DNA of 64,000 nt, taken from positions 186,001 through 250,000 of the forward strand of contig CAJXVC010000004.1 of NCBI GenBank assembly GCA_913060975.1, written 5' to 3'. This document shows positions 34,322 through 43,594 of the stretch, in pieces (within the stretch, counting starts at the first letter, position 1; the number at the start of each line of letters is the position of its first letter). Source of the DNA: an uncultured Gammaproteobacteria bacterium (GTDB lineage: Bacteria > Pseudomonadota > Gammaproteobacteria > Pseudomonadales > Pseudohongiellaceae). A program made the position numbers and the translations under genes. The notes beneath the pieces were generated by a model. That model did no database searches, was not told where the DNA came from, and saw only the letters and a list, made by a program, of their open reading frames with translations.

Positions 34322-35268
34322 TGCTCGCGTTTGCCCATAAGACCGGTTGGCCGGAAAATCAGTACCAGAACCAGCAGTAGGAATGGCAGCACCGGAGCGA
34401 TTTGCGGTAGCGTGATTGTCCACAAATCATGCAATGGGTGACTGCGTTCAAACTCAACACCAAGCAGGTTTAACAGGTCCGGCATGCCAAGGTCTGAAGC
34501 AATCGCATAGGACTGCAGCAAGCCGATTAACAATGACGCAATAAAGGCTCCAGCCAGCGACCCTAGGCCACCTATAACAACAATCACAAAAACGATACTG
34601 CCCAGCACGGCGGCCATGCCCGGAAAAGTAGTCAGTACCGGCCCGGCAATCACGCCAGCCAGTCCGGCCAGAGCCGTACCAACACCAAACACACACATGA
34701 AAATCATCGGCACGTTATGGCCAAGATTGGCGACAGTGTTTGGGTGCGTGATGGCAGCCTGAATAATGATGCCGATACGACTGCGAGTCAGCACATAATA
34801 CAGACCCATAAAGATAGAGATGGAGATAGCGATCATGAAGCCGCGATAGGCTGAGAATTCCTGGCCGAATAGCGTGAACAGCGGAAAGTTCAGCAACTCG
34901 GGCGTCTGGTAGCCCTTGGTATCCGGCCCCCAGAAAAATTGCACGGCCTCTTCGATCAGGAAGGCCAGGCCAAAGGTAAAGACCAGTTCGGCCACGTGCC
35001 CGGATTGGTGCACCTTGCGTAACCCGTAGCGTTCAATCACGGCACCAAGCACGCCAACAATAAGTGGGGCGAAGATGAGACCGGTCCAATAGCCGAATTG
35101 CAAACTGATGGAATACGCGAAGTAGGCGCCAAGCATGTAGAAGCTGGCATGGGCAAAGTTGAGCACGCCCATCATGCTGAAGATCAAAGTGAGGCCGCTT
35201 GCCAGCATGAACAACAGCAAGCCTGTGACCAGACCATTAAGAGTGGCAAAAATAAAAACTTCAATCAT
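34318..35268 (-). CDS. livH: Branched-chain amino acid-type ABC transporter permease (LivH)
   Basis: LivH partner permease, 316 aa, about eight hydrophobic segments. LASGLTLIFSMMGVLNFAHA near the N-terminus is the LivH signature, and the GIIIQAAITHPNTVANLGHN loop matches the ATPase-coupling helix. The start lies about 40 bases after the binding-protein gene. It forms the transmembrane channel with LivM. Confidence 0.94.
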   Translation of the reverse strand: MIEVFIFATLNGLVTGLLLFMLASGLTLIFSMMGVLNFAHASFYMLGAYFAYSISLQFGYWTGLIFAPLIVGVLGAVIERYGLRKVHQSGHVAELVFTFGLAFLIEEAVQFFWGPDTKGYQTPELLNFPLFTLFGQEFSAYRGFMIAISISIFMGLYYVLTRSRIGIIIQAAITHPNTVANLGHNVPMIFMCVFGVGTALAGLAGVIAGPVLTTFPGMAAVLGSIVFVIVVIGGLGSLAGAFIASLLIGLLQSYAIASDLGMPDLLNLLGVEFERSHPLHDLWTITLPQIAPVLPFLLLVLVLIFRPTGLMGKREQ

Positions 35269-35309
35269 GTCACGGGCCGTACAATCTGATCAGAGAGTCG
35301 AGTTGTCAC

Positions 35310-36569
35310 CTAGCGTCGTGGTCGTCGCATGCGGCAACTGGTTTCGACTATCGTATCTTCAGCCGCGACGTGGTACTCACTATACAGACCCAATCCGGAA
35401 TTGTCGGCATCGAATTCGATACCCTGGTCGGTATGTACTGAGATGTGCAGCGATTGGAAGGCTTGATGGTCGTCAGCTCGCATCCAGATTTCTTCGCCAC
35501 TGAAGTTGGTAAAACGCATGTCCTCCAACGCCAGAGCGATGTCGTAGGGATCTGCGCTCTGCGACTCTTCAATGGCTGCTACTACCATGCGCAAGGCATT
35601 GATGATGCGCGGCTGGGTAACATCACTATTTGGCGATTCGGCCTTATAGGCGCGAATGAATTCTTTGCGTTCCTCGGTTGGAATTGGATTGGAAATTTCG
35701 TTGTGTACCAAATAGATTTGGTCAATGCCGTCCTCACCCAGAGTTGCAGTGATGCCATCGTAGGCAGCATAGAAAGTATAGATTGGCATCTCCAAACCCG
35801 AATCCATAATCGAGCGTGCCAGAGACACCATGTCCGCACCAAAGTTACCGGTTAGTACCGCGTCTGCACCCGACGAGCCAATCTTTGTCACATAGGGCGT
35901 AAAGTCTTTGACCTGACCTATGGGATGGAATTCGTTTCCGACAATTTCGATGTCCGGGCGTTTTTTCGCCAGCAAATCGATGGTAGTTTCAGATACAACG
36001 TGTCCAAAGGAGTAGTCCTGCCCGATGATATAGAGCGATTCGATGTCGTCGTTCAAGGCGATATAGTCAGTCAACACATCCAGCTTCATGTTGACGTGGG
36101 CGTCGAATCGAAAATGCCAAAAGCTGCAATTCTCATTGGTTAGCACTGGGTCGACAGCAGAATAATTGATCTGCAGAATTTCCGCGCCGGGATTGCGGCG
36201 ATTGTGCCGGGTAATGGCATCGTTGAGGGTGTTAGCGACAGCCGAGCTGTTGCCTTGGAAAATGATGCGGATGTCTTCGCTTATTGCCCGGCGAAATTGC
36301 ACCTGCGTTTCAGTAGGGCTTTGCTGATTATCCAGTGGCACGATTTCGATTTCACGGCCACCCAGCACACCACCTTTTGAATTGAAGTAATACTCTGCAG
36401 CAAACTCCAGCTGTCGAAGACCATTGCTGCCGATTGATGCGAATGTGCCCGATAAAGGATCAATAAATGCGATGCGGATAGGTTCCTGGGCATTGGTATA
36501 AGAGGTGATGCTCAACAGTACTGTCAGCAATGTGTAATTCAGGGACATAGGGATTCTAAAAATTCGCAT
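35310..36569 (-). CDS. Periplasmic substrate-binding protein of the Liv-type importer
   Basis: This 419-aa protein has an N-terminal signal (LNYTLLTVLLSITSYTNAQ) and the type I periplasmic binding fold of LivK-like proteins: IRIAFIDPLSGTFASIGSNG at the start of lobe 1, ILQINYSAVDPVLTNENCSFWH for the hinge region, and YIIGQDYSFGHVVSE in lobe 2. Amino acids, short amides or urea are bound by such proteins; specificity cannot be judged. It is first in the operon, with its ATG eight codons before a second possible ATG at 36548. Confidence 0.9.
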   Translation of the reverse strand: MRIFRIPMSLNYTLLTVLLSITSYTNAQEPIRIAFIDPLSGTFASIGSNGLRQLEFAAEYYFNSKGGVLGGREIEIVPLDNQQSPTETQVQFRRAISEDIRIIFQGNSSAVANTLNDAITRHNRRNPGAEILQINYSAVDPVLTNENCSFWHFRFDAHVNMKLDVLTDYIALNDDIESLYIIGQDYSFGHVVSETTIDLLAKKRPDIEIVGNEFHPIGQVKDFTPYVTKIGSSGADAVLTGNFGADMVSLARSIMDSGLEMPIYTFYAAYDGITATLGEDGIDQIYLVHNEISNPIPTEERKEFIRAYKAESPNSDVTQPRIINALRMVVAAIEESQSADPYDIALALEDMRFTNFSGEEIWMRADDHQAFQSLHISVHTDQGIEFDADNSGLGLYSEYHVAAEDTIVETSCRMRRPRR

Positions 36570-36820
36570 AGTCTTATTCTTCTAATTGATAGAGATTGGT
36601 ATTCGTCAGCGTTGACCTGGCGGCTGCTGGCTGCACATAGCTAATAACAGCTGTCTATAACTTCTTAATAAGGCTGCGATTTCCGGCGTCCTTACCGGGA
36701 AAACGATTGCTGACATTAACCCACTCGGTGCGGCGAATCAAGAACTGCGCCATGGTCTTGGTATGCGCAAAAATGGGCCAGTTTGCTGTAGCATTGGCAG
36801 TCTGCAAATCAGGGAAAATC

Positions 36821-37222
36821 ATGAGTCAATTCAAGATACGCGAAGCAGACCTTGAATTTCAGGCGATTCGGGCTAGTGGTCCCGGCGGCCAGAATGTCAA
36901 CAAGGTGGCCACGGCTATGGAGCTGCGTTTTGATATCCATAAATCGAGCCTGCCAGTCGAGGTAAAAGCTCGACTACTGGCACGTTCTGATCGGCGAATT
37001 AACTCCGACGGCGTCGTGGTGATCAAGGCGCAACGGTTTCGCAGTCAGGAAAAGAATCGGGAAGATGCTATCGAGCGCCTGCAAGGCATGGTGGATCGCG
37101 CAAGCGCACCGGCCAAGAAACGTATTGCTACCAGGCCTGGTCGCGGTGCCAAAGAGCGACGCTTGCGGGAGAAAAAGAAGACTGGCGACAAGAAGGCCGG
37201 GCGTGGGCCTGTTGATCTATAA
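36821..37222 (+). CDS. arfB: Ribosome rescue factor ArfB (GGQ peptidyl-tRNA hydrolase)
   Basis: This 133-aa protein hydrolyses peptidyl-tRNA on stalled ribosomes. The GGQ loop is in SGPGGQNVNK (Gly22-Gln24) and the C-terminus is a Lys/Arg-rich tail that enters the empty mRNA channel, as in ArfB (YaeJ). The ATG at 36821 follows AGGGAAAATC; a 38-residue upstream extension to 36707 is improbable. Its neighbours do not suggest an operon. Confidence 0.94.
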   Translation: MSQFKIREADLEFQAIRASGPGGQNVNKVATAMELRFDIHKSSLPVEVKARLLARSDRRINSDGVVVIKAQRFRSQEKNREDAIERLQGMVDRASAPAKKRIATRPGRGAKERRLREKKKTGDKKAGRGPVDL

Positions 37223-37384
37223 CCAGTTGCTATACGAATAGGGCAGAAGGCTGACCATGCATGGGGCCGATTTGCAAAAGGGGCTGGTTCAAAATGTGTA
37301 AAAAGGGAACGAAGAAAACCTGAAGCAAGACTTCGACGAAAGACCGCATGGAAAGACTTCATTGAAGGTCCTCGTTCGAAGCCC

Positions 37385-37434
37385 GGCAACTGCCGCTGAA
37401 TTCGCCCGTCCATAATGGACACAGGGCAGTTGCC
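37385..37434. terminator. Long inverted repeat between convergent arfB and thiolase genes
   Basis: GGCAACTGCC (37385-37394) and GGCAGTTGCC (37425-37434) are perfect 10-base complements; the loop between them contains a further hairpin, GTCCA-TAA-TGGAC (37408-37420). The structure sits 24 bases beyond the thiolase stop and about 160 bases past arfB. No T run follows in either direction, so it may be a 3'-end stabiliser rather than an intrinsic terminator. Confidence 0.5.
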
Positions 37435-37457
37435 AAAGCAATGCTGGTCTACTTCTA

Positions 37458-38642
37458 TTAGTAAACCTCGAACAGCCCTGCTGCGCCCATACCACCGCCG
37501 ACACACATGGTGCAAACCACGTACTTGGCACCACGGCGTTTACCTTCGATCAGCGCATGACCAACCATGCGCGCACCGCTCATACCGTAAGGGTGGCCAA
37601 TGGAGATGGCGCCACCGTTGACGTTCAACAGTTCGTTGGGAATGCCAAGGTAATCGCGGCAGTAAAGCACTTGCACAGCAAATGCTTCATTGAGTTCCCA
37701 CAAACCGATATCGTCCATGTTAAGGCCAAAGCGCTCGAGCAATTTGGGGATGGCCTTGATAGGCCCGATGCCCATTTCGTCGGCATCAACGCCGGCGGCG
37801 GCCATGCCACGATAAGCGCCAAGCGGATTGAGGTTCTTTTGTTCGGCCAGCTTGCTGTCCATCAGGACCGACGCTGAAGCGCCATCAGAAAGCTGGCTGG
37901 CGTTGCCGGCAGTGATCACACCGTCTTCAAAGACAGGCTTGAGACCGACAAGCCCTTCCAGTGTCGTAGAGGGGCGGTTGCCTTCATCCTTTTCCAGAGT
38001 GACTTCGTGAATACTCTGTTCCTTGGTAGCCTTGTCGACAACAATCATCTTGCTGGGCAAGGGAACGATTTCATCGTTAAACAAGCCGGCTTCCTGCGCT
38101 GCCGCAGTGCGTTGCTGGCTTTGCAGTGCGTATTCATCCTGAGCATCGCGGGAAATATTGTAGCGCTTGGACACCACTTCGGCAGTTTCCAGCATGGATA
38201 TATAGGCATGTTGAGATTGGGCGATCACATTGGGGTCTTTGGCGCGATAGCCATTACGGTGTTCGTTCTGCACAAGGCTGATGGATTCCAGTCCGCCACC
38301 AATCACAATAGGCATGTTGTCACAGACAATCTGTTTGGCCGCAGTGGCAATGGCCATCATGCCTGAGGCACATTGGCGATCAATGCTCATGCCGGAGACC
38401 GAGCTCGGCAAACCGGCTGCCACGCCCGCAGTACGGCCAATATTGAAACCACTGCTGCCCTGCTGCATCGCGCAGCCCATGATCACGTCGTCCACTTCGG
38501 AGGGGTCAATAGCAGCGCGCTTGACCGCCTCGGCAATCACATGGCCGCCCAGAGTAGGGGCGTCAGTGTCATTAAATGCGCCCCGATAGGCTTTACCGAT
38601 AGGCGTTCGGGCGGTGGCTACTATTACTGCTTCTTTGGTCAT
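37458..38642 (-). CDS. Acetyl-CoA C-acyltransferase (thiolase)
   Basis: This 394-aa degradative thiolase shows [16 protein letters not shown] with the nucleophilic Cys near residue 90, [43 protein letters not shown] with the catalytic His, and [18 protein letters not shown] at the C-terminus. It should release acetyl-CoA from 3-oxoacyl-CoA. It is the second thiolase in the window and sits downstream of the selenoprotein gene (108-base gap). Whether it shares the transcript is uncertain. AGAGTAAA lies before the ATG. Confidence 0.94.
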   Translation of the reverse strand: MTKEAVIVATARTPIGKAYRGAFNDTDAPTLGGHVIAEAVKRAAIDPSEVDDVIMGCAMQQGSSGFNIGRTAGVAAGLPSSVSGMSIDRQCASGMMAIATAAKQIVCDNMPIVIGGGLESISLVQNEHRNGYRAKDPNVIAQSQHAYISMLETAEVVSKRYNISRDAQDEYALQSQQRTAAAQEAGLFNDEIVPLPSKMIVVDKATKEQSIHEVTLEKDEGNRPSTTLEGLVGLKPVFEDGVITAGNASQLSDGASASVLMDSKLAEQKNLNPLGAYRGMAAAGVDADEMGIGPIKAIPKLLERFGLNMDDIGLWELNEAFAVQVLYCRDYLGIPNELLNVNGGAISIGHPYGMSGARMVGHALIEGKRRGAKYVVCTMCVGGGMGAAGLFEVY

Positions 38643-38750
38643 TTTACTCTCCGATTGTTTGGGTAACTGATCTGGGATTATCAGTCACCCAGTGTTGCGA
38701 TTTCATTGACATACTGTTGCGTCTGGTGCAGATCGGGGATTGAGCCAGAA

Positions 38751-39272
38751 TTACTCTTCCACAATCAGGCTGATAATATCCTTGATTGATTCTCGCGCCA
38801 GCGCGGCCATTTCCGCATCCGTTCGATCCTGAATAGGATGTGCTACAAACAGGCTTGCAGGATGAATGCCAAGCGAGCGGCCTTGAGCGGCAGCCGCCTG
38901 AATAAATTCGCTCGAAGCGATAAACCCGGATGGAAGTCCGCGGCTTTCCAGATCCATGATGTCATGCAAACTGCACGAGGTACATGAACCTCAGTCGGCC
39001 AAAGCTTCTATTACAGCATCGCATTCGGTGCTGATTTTCTGGTTTAGCTCAAGCGGTGCTATACGGGTAAATGTGGGCTTGTTATAGCGTTTCACCGCCG
39101 CGCCTTGATCGGTCAATTGCTGCTCGACTTCATCGAGGAATTCCTTGCCTCGTGGTTTTGAAATATCGAGTAGCCCGACTGTCGCGCCTGCCAAAGATTT
39201 AAGTCTTGGCAGCAATTGGCGCTCGGCCGGATTGACCTCAGCGGTGGGATCGAGAAGCAATATGCCTGACAT
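38751..39272 (-). CDS. UGSC-family selenoprotein (UGA read as selenocysteine)
   Basis: Two frames of 93 and 79 codons are joined in phase by a single TGA at 38991-38993; read as Sec the product is 173 aa. Sec94 falls in the sequence EALAD-U-GSCTSCSLHDIMDL, so the active-site string is U-G-S-C. UGSC-type proteins are known from marine metagenomes as a selenoprotein family without a proven reaction; Cys homologues have CGSC. A strong AAGGGGGAAG precedes the ATG. The hairpin at 38963-38977 is the likely SECIS. selC and selB are present elsewhere in the window. It follows the thioredoxin-domain gene by 32 bases, suggesting a redox pair. Confidence 0.85.
38963..38977 (-). promoter_or_regulatory. 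Probable bacterial SECIS element
   Basis: On the mRNA, CGUGCA and UGCAUG pair (five Watson-Crick pairs and one wobble) around the three-base loop GUU. The loop begins with G, 20 bases after the UGA. These features match what is known for bacterial SECIS hairpins: a small apical loop with an early G, about 16-37 bases downstream of the UGA, recognised by SelB. The element lies within the coding sequence. Confidence 0.65.
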
Positions 39273-39304
39273 GATCTTCCCCCTTGTTTGCTATTGCATG
39301 GTTC

Positions 39305-40741
39305 TTATTGAATAAGTTCTGATACTAACTGACTACCGCGCTCACCGGAAGCGACCCAGCCGCTGATGATGGCGGAGAATTTTCCCGCGGTGCCGCCGGT
39401 TGTTACTATGTGCAAACCATCATCCCGAAACTTGTTGAGCTGCTTGTCTTTTAGTCGTTCCGGCATGCCTTCGGCCATACCATCAACACCTTCCAGTAAT
39501 TTGGCGCCAGGTATCATTAGTTCATCGAAAATAGCCTGTTTCAACTGCTTTTTTTCCCATCCAGCCTCGCGCAGCAGTTTTCGATGCTCAGGGCAGACCA
39601 GCAGGATGGCATCAGCCATGCCGAAGCGTTTGACATGTGCCACGCTGCGCAAGCTGCTGGCCATGCTCTTGGCCAAAGACTCCGGTGTGCGCGAGAGTTG
39701 ATCCATGATGGGTTGCAGGCCTTCACCTGCGAACAGACTAATTACTGATTCCTCACGGGAGTAACCGCGGTCCATAGCCAAAGTGGGCCAATCAGAATCT
39801 GTTTCATCCTCGGCGAAGCAATAGGTGTATTTGCCAGGGTTGCCCATGGTGGCGCGATCAATACCGCCAGGTATGCCGCCACCGATATTGCGAATCAATA
39901 ATTGCAGAGCACGCCCAATAGTAGCGTTGGCGCGATTACCCTGACCCAGTGCATTGATGCCCGAGTTCATACCAATGGCGCGGCACGCCGGGCCGCTGAC
40001 AATCATCACCGGTGCAGAAAAGTAGGTCGTGCAAAGCAGGCCATGCATACAGAACTTGTCTTGCAGAGCGGCCCGCACAGAAGCGAGTACGGCAGTGAAG
40101 TAATCCGGTTTGCAGCCTGCCATGACCGCGTTTATGGCTACTTTTTCGACAGTGCAAGGGTTGTTATCCGGTGGGATATAGCCAATTACATGCTGTGCAT
40201 CGAGCCGACTGGCGCGTAACATCTTCAATACTCGTAGCGGCGTCGGCGGCACAACTGGCAGACCGTCGGTCCAGCCGCGTTCGTAGCAGGCTTCCATCTC
40301 ATCTTCGGCGTCTGCAGTTGCTATCTCCCGTGCGCTCAGATTGGCCTTGCCAAAGCGCAGTAACAACTGCTCTTCCATACCGGGGTCTAAAGTCATGGAG
40401 CCACAGCCGGGCTTGAACGCTGGTAAGTCACTACCCAGATTGGCAATTTCTGTCAGCTCGATCCAGGCCTGTTGATCCCAACCATAGGTACGAGACATCT
40501 CGTCTCCTGCACCATTGTGTCGAATGAGAGTAGGCACGACTTCGATTTGATTCTGGAAGGAGGAGGCCAGCGAGGTATCGTCAATACGCTGCTCGGCAAC
40601 GCTCGGGAATGCCGGATCATCCTGCACAAACACCTGAACCTGACCGGGGTATTGTTGCTGCAACTGTTGCACAACAGGCTCTATAAGCGCGCAAGTCGGG
40701 CAAGCCTGCTTAACGAAGAGAGTGAACTGGGTTGTAGTCAA
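39305..40741 (-). CDS. Thioredoxin-like domain fused to UGSC-partner domain
   Basis: This 478-aa protein begins with a thioredoxin-like fold (about 5-80) bearing a CPTC redox motif at residues 14-17 and the cis-Pro in VVPTLIRHN. A linker with PGCGSMTLDPG leads into a large C-terminal domain (about 140-478: RGWTDGLPVVPPTP, GNRANATIGRALQLL, GGIPGGIDRATMG, VTTGGTAGKFSAI). This C-terminal domain accompanies UGSC selenoproteins in other genomes as I recall; no reaction is known. I prefer the TTG at 40741, eight bases after AGGGAG; the frame stays open to an ATG at 40879. It probably supplies electrons to, or works on the same substrate as, the selenoprotein. Confidence 0.8.
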   Translation of the reverse strand: MTTTQFTLFVKQACPTCALIEPVVQQLQQQYPGQVQVFVQDDPAFPSVAEQRIDDTSLASSFQNQIEVVPTLIRHNGAGDEMSRTYGWDQQAWIELTEIANLGSDLPAFKPGCGSMTLDPGMEEQLLLRFGKANLSAREIATADAEDEMEACYERGWTDGLPVVPPTPLRVLKMLRASRLDAQHVIGYIPPDNNPCTVEKVAINAVMAGCKPDYFTAVLASVRAALQDKFCMHGLLCTTYFSAPVMIVSGPACRAIGMNSGINALGQGNRANATIGRALQLLIRNIGGGIPGGIDRATMGNPGKYTYCFAEDETDSDWPTLAMDRGYSREESVISLFAGEGLQPIMDQLSRTPESLAKSMASSLRSVAHVKRFGMADAILLVCPEHRKLLREAGWEKKQLKQAIFDELMIPGAKLLEGVDGMAEGMPERLKDKQLNKFRDDGLHIVTTGGTAGKFSAIISGWVASGERGSQLVSELIQ

Positions 40742-40893
40742 ACTGTCGGACTCCCTGACGCAGTAGGGTCTTTTCTTATTATCGCAGGGGCAGTGTAGCG
40801 TAAGCAGATGCGGAGGCGAAGTGATGGGTACACTTAAACAACGGGGGGATCTTGCCAGCTGTTGGATCAGGCCCGTCAATCTGGTCTGAGAGA

Positions 40894-41259
40894 CTAGTAG
40901 ATAAAGCCCAGAGTAGAGATGCCTACGAGGATGTTAATAATCATGAAAACAGATGAAGTACGTGACATCACTTTCCACATCTGCGGGCCCTTGTAAGCGG
41001 CTCGGACACCAACAACAAGAATGAACGTGTAGCCGAGCATGACTGCGACCATGGTTAAGTATTGTATCCAGTTTTCGTTGTCCACGGCGCGGCTGCCGAA
41101 AATAAAAAAAGCGCCAGCACCGGCGAAATACAATAGCCAATAAGTAGTTGCGAGCCCATAGTCACCAGCCACTAGCTTAGCCAGAAACGAGCGCCCATCG
41201 ATTGCATCAGGATTTGAAGAATGTGCCATGGTAATAACTGCTCGGGTTTTTAACAGCAT
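40894..41259 (-). CDS. Small membrane protein of unknown function
   Basis: The 121-aa product has three hydrophobic segments (about 38-56, 65-88, 98-118) and ends LVGISTLGFIY. I do not recognise the family. Two starts are possible: the ATG at 41259, after AAGGT, and an ATG ten codons later at 41229 with a weaker site. The next gene downstream, for the thioredoxin-fusion protein, begins about 150 bases on, so shared transcription is possible but unproven. Confidence 0.65.
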   Translation of the reverse strand: MLLKTRAVITMAHSSNPDAIDGRSFLAKLVAGDYGLATTYWLLYFAGAGAFFIFGSRAVDNENWIQYLTMVAVMLGYTFILVVGVRAAYKGPQMWKVMSRTSSVFMIINILVGISTLGFIY

Positions 41260-41606
41260 CGTAGTTTACCTTAGCCAGCGGCGATGCAAAAATATTAATT
41301 TGGTGGGAGGGCAGTAATCATAAGCTCACCAAGACAAGAGCTGCCTGCCGAGGCGAGTGCATAGAAGGTCTGGAAGTCCTGTAGGACTCATGTAGGGCAC
41401 GCAGCGGGCGCGAATCGCTATGATATTGATTCGTCAGACAAAAACTTCGACACATTCGTAGGAAAGTTCTATGATAGGTAACGATGTTGGTGGCACTGCT
41501 GGACTTTGCGCCGCGGCGTAGAGGCAAGCCTCGAATCACCATCTTTCACCAGTAAGCTGGTCACAATGCAGCCAGCGCTTTAAATCGCATAGACGGGCCA
41601 TATTTC
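41260..41606. other. Divergent intergenic region
   Basis: About 350 bases lie between the small membrane protein and the BRCT protein, which are divergent, so promoters for both should be here. The only structure I see is a perfect inverted repeat AGTCCT-GT-AGGACT (41375-41388), a candidate operator. No gene, RNA or clear promoter pair was found. Confidence 0.5.
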
Positions 41607-42494
41607 TTGGAAATCGGTAAACAGATTGACAGTCAGCCTCTCAGTCAGGCCTTTAGCTTTTCCAAAGAAAAGGAACGTGCGCTACATGGCTTGCGCGGTA
41701 TTCTGGCTGGCGTCGTCGCTGACAAAAAGCTCAATGAAAAAGAAATGCTGTTTCTCGACAGCTGGTTACAGTCGCAGCAATATCTGTCTGCGGATCGCGA
41801 CGTGCTGCGTATCCTGACCCAGGTCGGTGAAATCAAAGCACAAGGGCAAATCAGCCCGCAGTCGCTCCAGCAAATGCAGGCTACCCTTGAACACTTTATC
41901 TCTCTTGGCGACGAGGCTGCTGGTACTGGAGTCGGCGAGGTCGATGAATTAATGGGTTTTCTGACGGGCGTGGCATCTGATGGCGTGTTGAACGATCAGG
42001 AAATTGCTGCACTCTCCATATGGCTTGATAAACACAACGCGATTCGAGACACCTGGCCAGCCAGCGTCATCATTGAGCGCCTCGCTTTTATTCTGGAAGA
42101 TGGTGTAGTCACGGAAGAAGAGCGTGCCGATTTATTGAAATCCCTGCAACATATTACCTCTGCCAATTCCAGTACTGTGCGCTTTGATAGCGCTACAGAA
42201 ATATGGGAAGACAAGGTTGACCAGGTGAACCTGCCGGATTCGATATTCTGCCTGACGGGTGACTTTGTCTCCGGTGACCGCAATACAGTGGAATCAATGC
42301 TAAAATTGCGTGGGGCGTCGATTTCAACCAACGTCAATAAAACAGTCGATTTTCTGATTATTGGCACATTAGCGAGCCGTGACTGGCTTTACACCAGCCA
42401 TGGTCGCAAGATTGAAAAAGCTTTATTGCTCAAGCGAGATGGCTCAGAAATTTCCGTTATCACCGAGCGCACCTTACTACGTTTTCTACGTTAA
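41607..42494 (+). CDS. BRCT-domain protein with TerB-like helical N-terminus
   Basis: This is a 295-aa cytoplasmic protein. Residues about 25-190 are two helical repeats resembling TerB/tellurite-resistance-like modules (GILAGVVADKKLNEKEMLFL and GFLTGVASDGVLNDQEIAAL; both with acidic GV-DKLNE-type turns). Residues about 210-295 form a BRCT domain (FCLTGDFVSGDRNTVESML, GASISTNVNKTVDFLIIG, ERTLLRFLR), as at the C-terminus of NAD-dependent DNA ligase. The start is the TTG at 41607 with no clear binding site. Likely role: protein-protein contact in DNA metabolism; a precise job is unknown. Confidence 0.75.
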   Translation: MEIGKQIDSQPLSQAFSFSKEKERALHGLRGILAGVVADKKLNEKEMLFLDSWLQSQQYLSADRDVLRILTQVGEIKAQGQISPQSLQQMQATLEHFISLGDEAAGTGVGEVDELMGFLTGVASDGVLNDQEIAALSIWLDKHNAIRDTWPASVIIERLAFILEDGVVTEEERADLLKSLQHITSANSSTVRFDSATEIWEDKVDQVNLPDSIFCLTGDFVSGDRNTVESMLKLRGASISTNVNKTVDFLIIGTLASRDWLYTSHGRKIEKALLLKRDGSEISVITERTLLRFLR

Positions 42495-42530
42495 ATTCTT
42501 TCCTGCATAACATTTATCAGCCGCTGGCTG

Positions 42531-43367
42531 ATGTTCATCATGGCTCATCTAGAAAATTCAATTCCACAACTTGAGCTGGGCGGCGCTGGTTCACGTTTAC
42601 ATTTCTCCCATGCCAATGGCTATCCGCCCGAGGTTTATAGTCAACTCCTTGAGCCATTGACAGAGCATTTCTCAGTCACAGCGAGCATTCATCGACCGCT
42701 CTGGGCCAAGTCGTTTCGCGAAATGCCTTCCTGGCGCACGTTAAGCGAAGACTTACTGCAACTGTTGGGCAATGATGATGGAGAGATCATCGGGGTGGGC
42801 CATTCCATGGGTGCTGCCGCACTGGTCATGGCAGCTATTTGCCAACCTGAACTATTTTCCCATCTTGTGTTGGTTGAGCCGGTGATGGTCTCGCGCCGCA
42901 GTTCCTGGTTATTGCGCACCCTGAAACCGTTGGCGCGGCGCCGGCTGCCAATGGTCACTCGCACTCTTGCGCGAGTAGAACGCTGGCCCAGCCAACAGGC
43001 GGTGTTCGAGCATTTCCGGCCAAAGTCAGTGTTTAGCCGGCTATCGGATAGCGCACTTTGGGATTATGTGAACTATGGGACCGTTGCGACTGAGCAAGGC
43101 GATTACCGATTGCGTTATGACAAGTATTGGGAGGCGCATTGCTATTTGTTGCTCAGCAGCCTCTGGCATTTGCTACCCCGACTGTCTATGCCGGTGCTGA
43201 TTATTCGTGGTGAGCATTCCCATACTGTGTCGGATAATGCCTGGCAGCGCTTGCAGGCTGAATTGCCGCACTTTGACTGCATCGAGATCGCGCAGGCCGG
43301 GCACCTCTTGCCCTTTGAGCAGCCTGATCAGGTGGTTGCTTCACTCAGGTCATGGATACAGCGTTGA
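42531..43367 (+). CDS. Alpha/beta hydrolase family protein
   Basis: This 278-aa protein has an alpha/beta hydrolase fold with the oxyanion HANGYPP loop, nucleophile GVGHSMGAAALV, and final catalytic His in QAGHLLPFEQP. The acid is probably Asp or Glu near VLIIRGEHSHTV. The substrate is unknown. It starts 36 bases after the BRCT gene; a second start at 42540 (MAHLENS) is possible. A short hairpin, CAGCC-GCT-GGCTG, directly precedes the ATG, covering where a binding site would be. Confidence 0.85.
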   Translation: MFIMAHLENSIPQLELGGAGSRLHFSHANGYPPEVYSQLLEPLTEHFSVTASIHRPLWAKSFREMPSWRTLSEDLLQLLGNDDGEIIGVGHSMGAAALVMAAICQPELFSHLVLVEPVMVSRRSSWLLRTLKPLARRRLPMVTRTLARVERWPSQQAVFEHFRPKSVFSRLSDSALWDYVNYGTVATEQGDYRLRYDKYWEAHCYLLLSSLWHLLPRLSMPVLIIRGEHSHTVSDNAWQRLQAELPHFDCIEIAQAGHLLPFEQPDQVVASLRSWIQR

Positions 43368-43594
43368 TCTTGTTTGGGTCTGTTAGCACTAAGTGTTGGT
43401 TAATTGCTGGTCGCAGATCTTGCTAAATTCGTGGGTTGGGGCGCAAATCATGCCTTGTCGTGGGTGTTTGCCTGCCGTAGCCGGTCAAAATAAAGAACAA
43501 GCAGAAATATCCTGCCGGGTTGTTAACCCTTCTGGCCGATACAGCCTCTAATACCTAAACAAGACAAAAACGATACTGCAGAAGGAAGCAGCCT

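Noticed and set aside
38991-39272. Stand-alone 93-residue protein ending at the TGA
   Set aside because: The phase continues into a conserved-looking GSCTSC frame, a SECIS-like hairpin follows, and selC and selB are present; a real stop is less likely.
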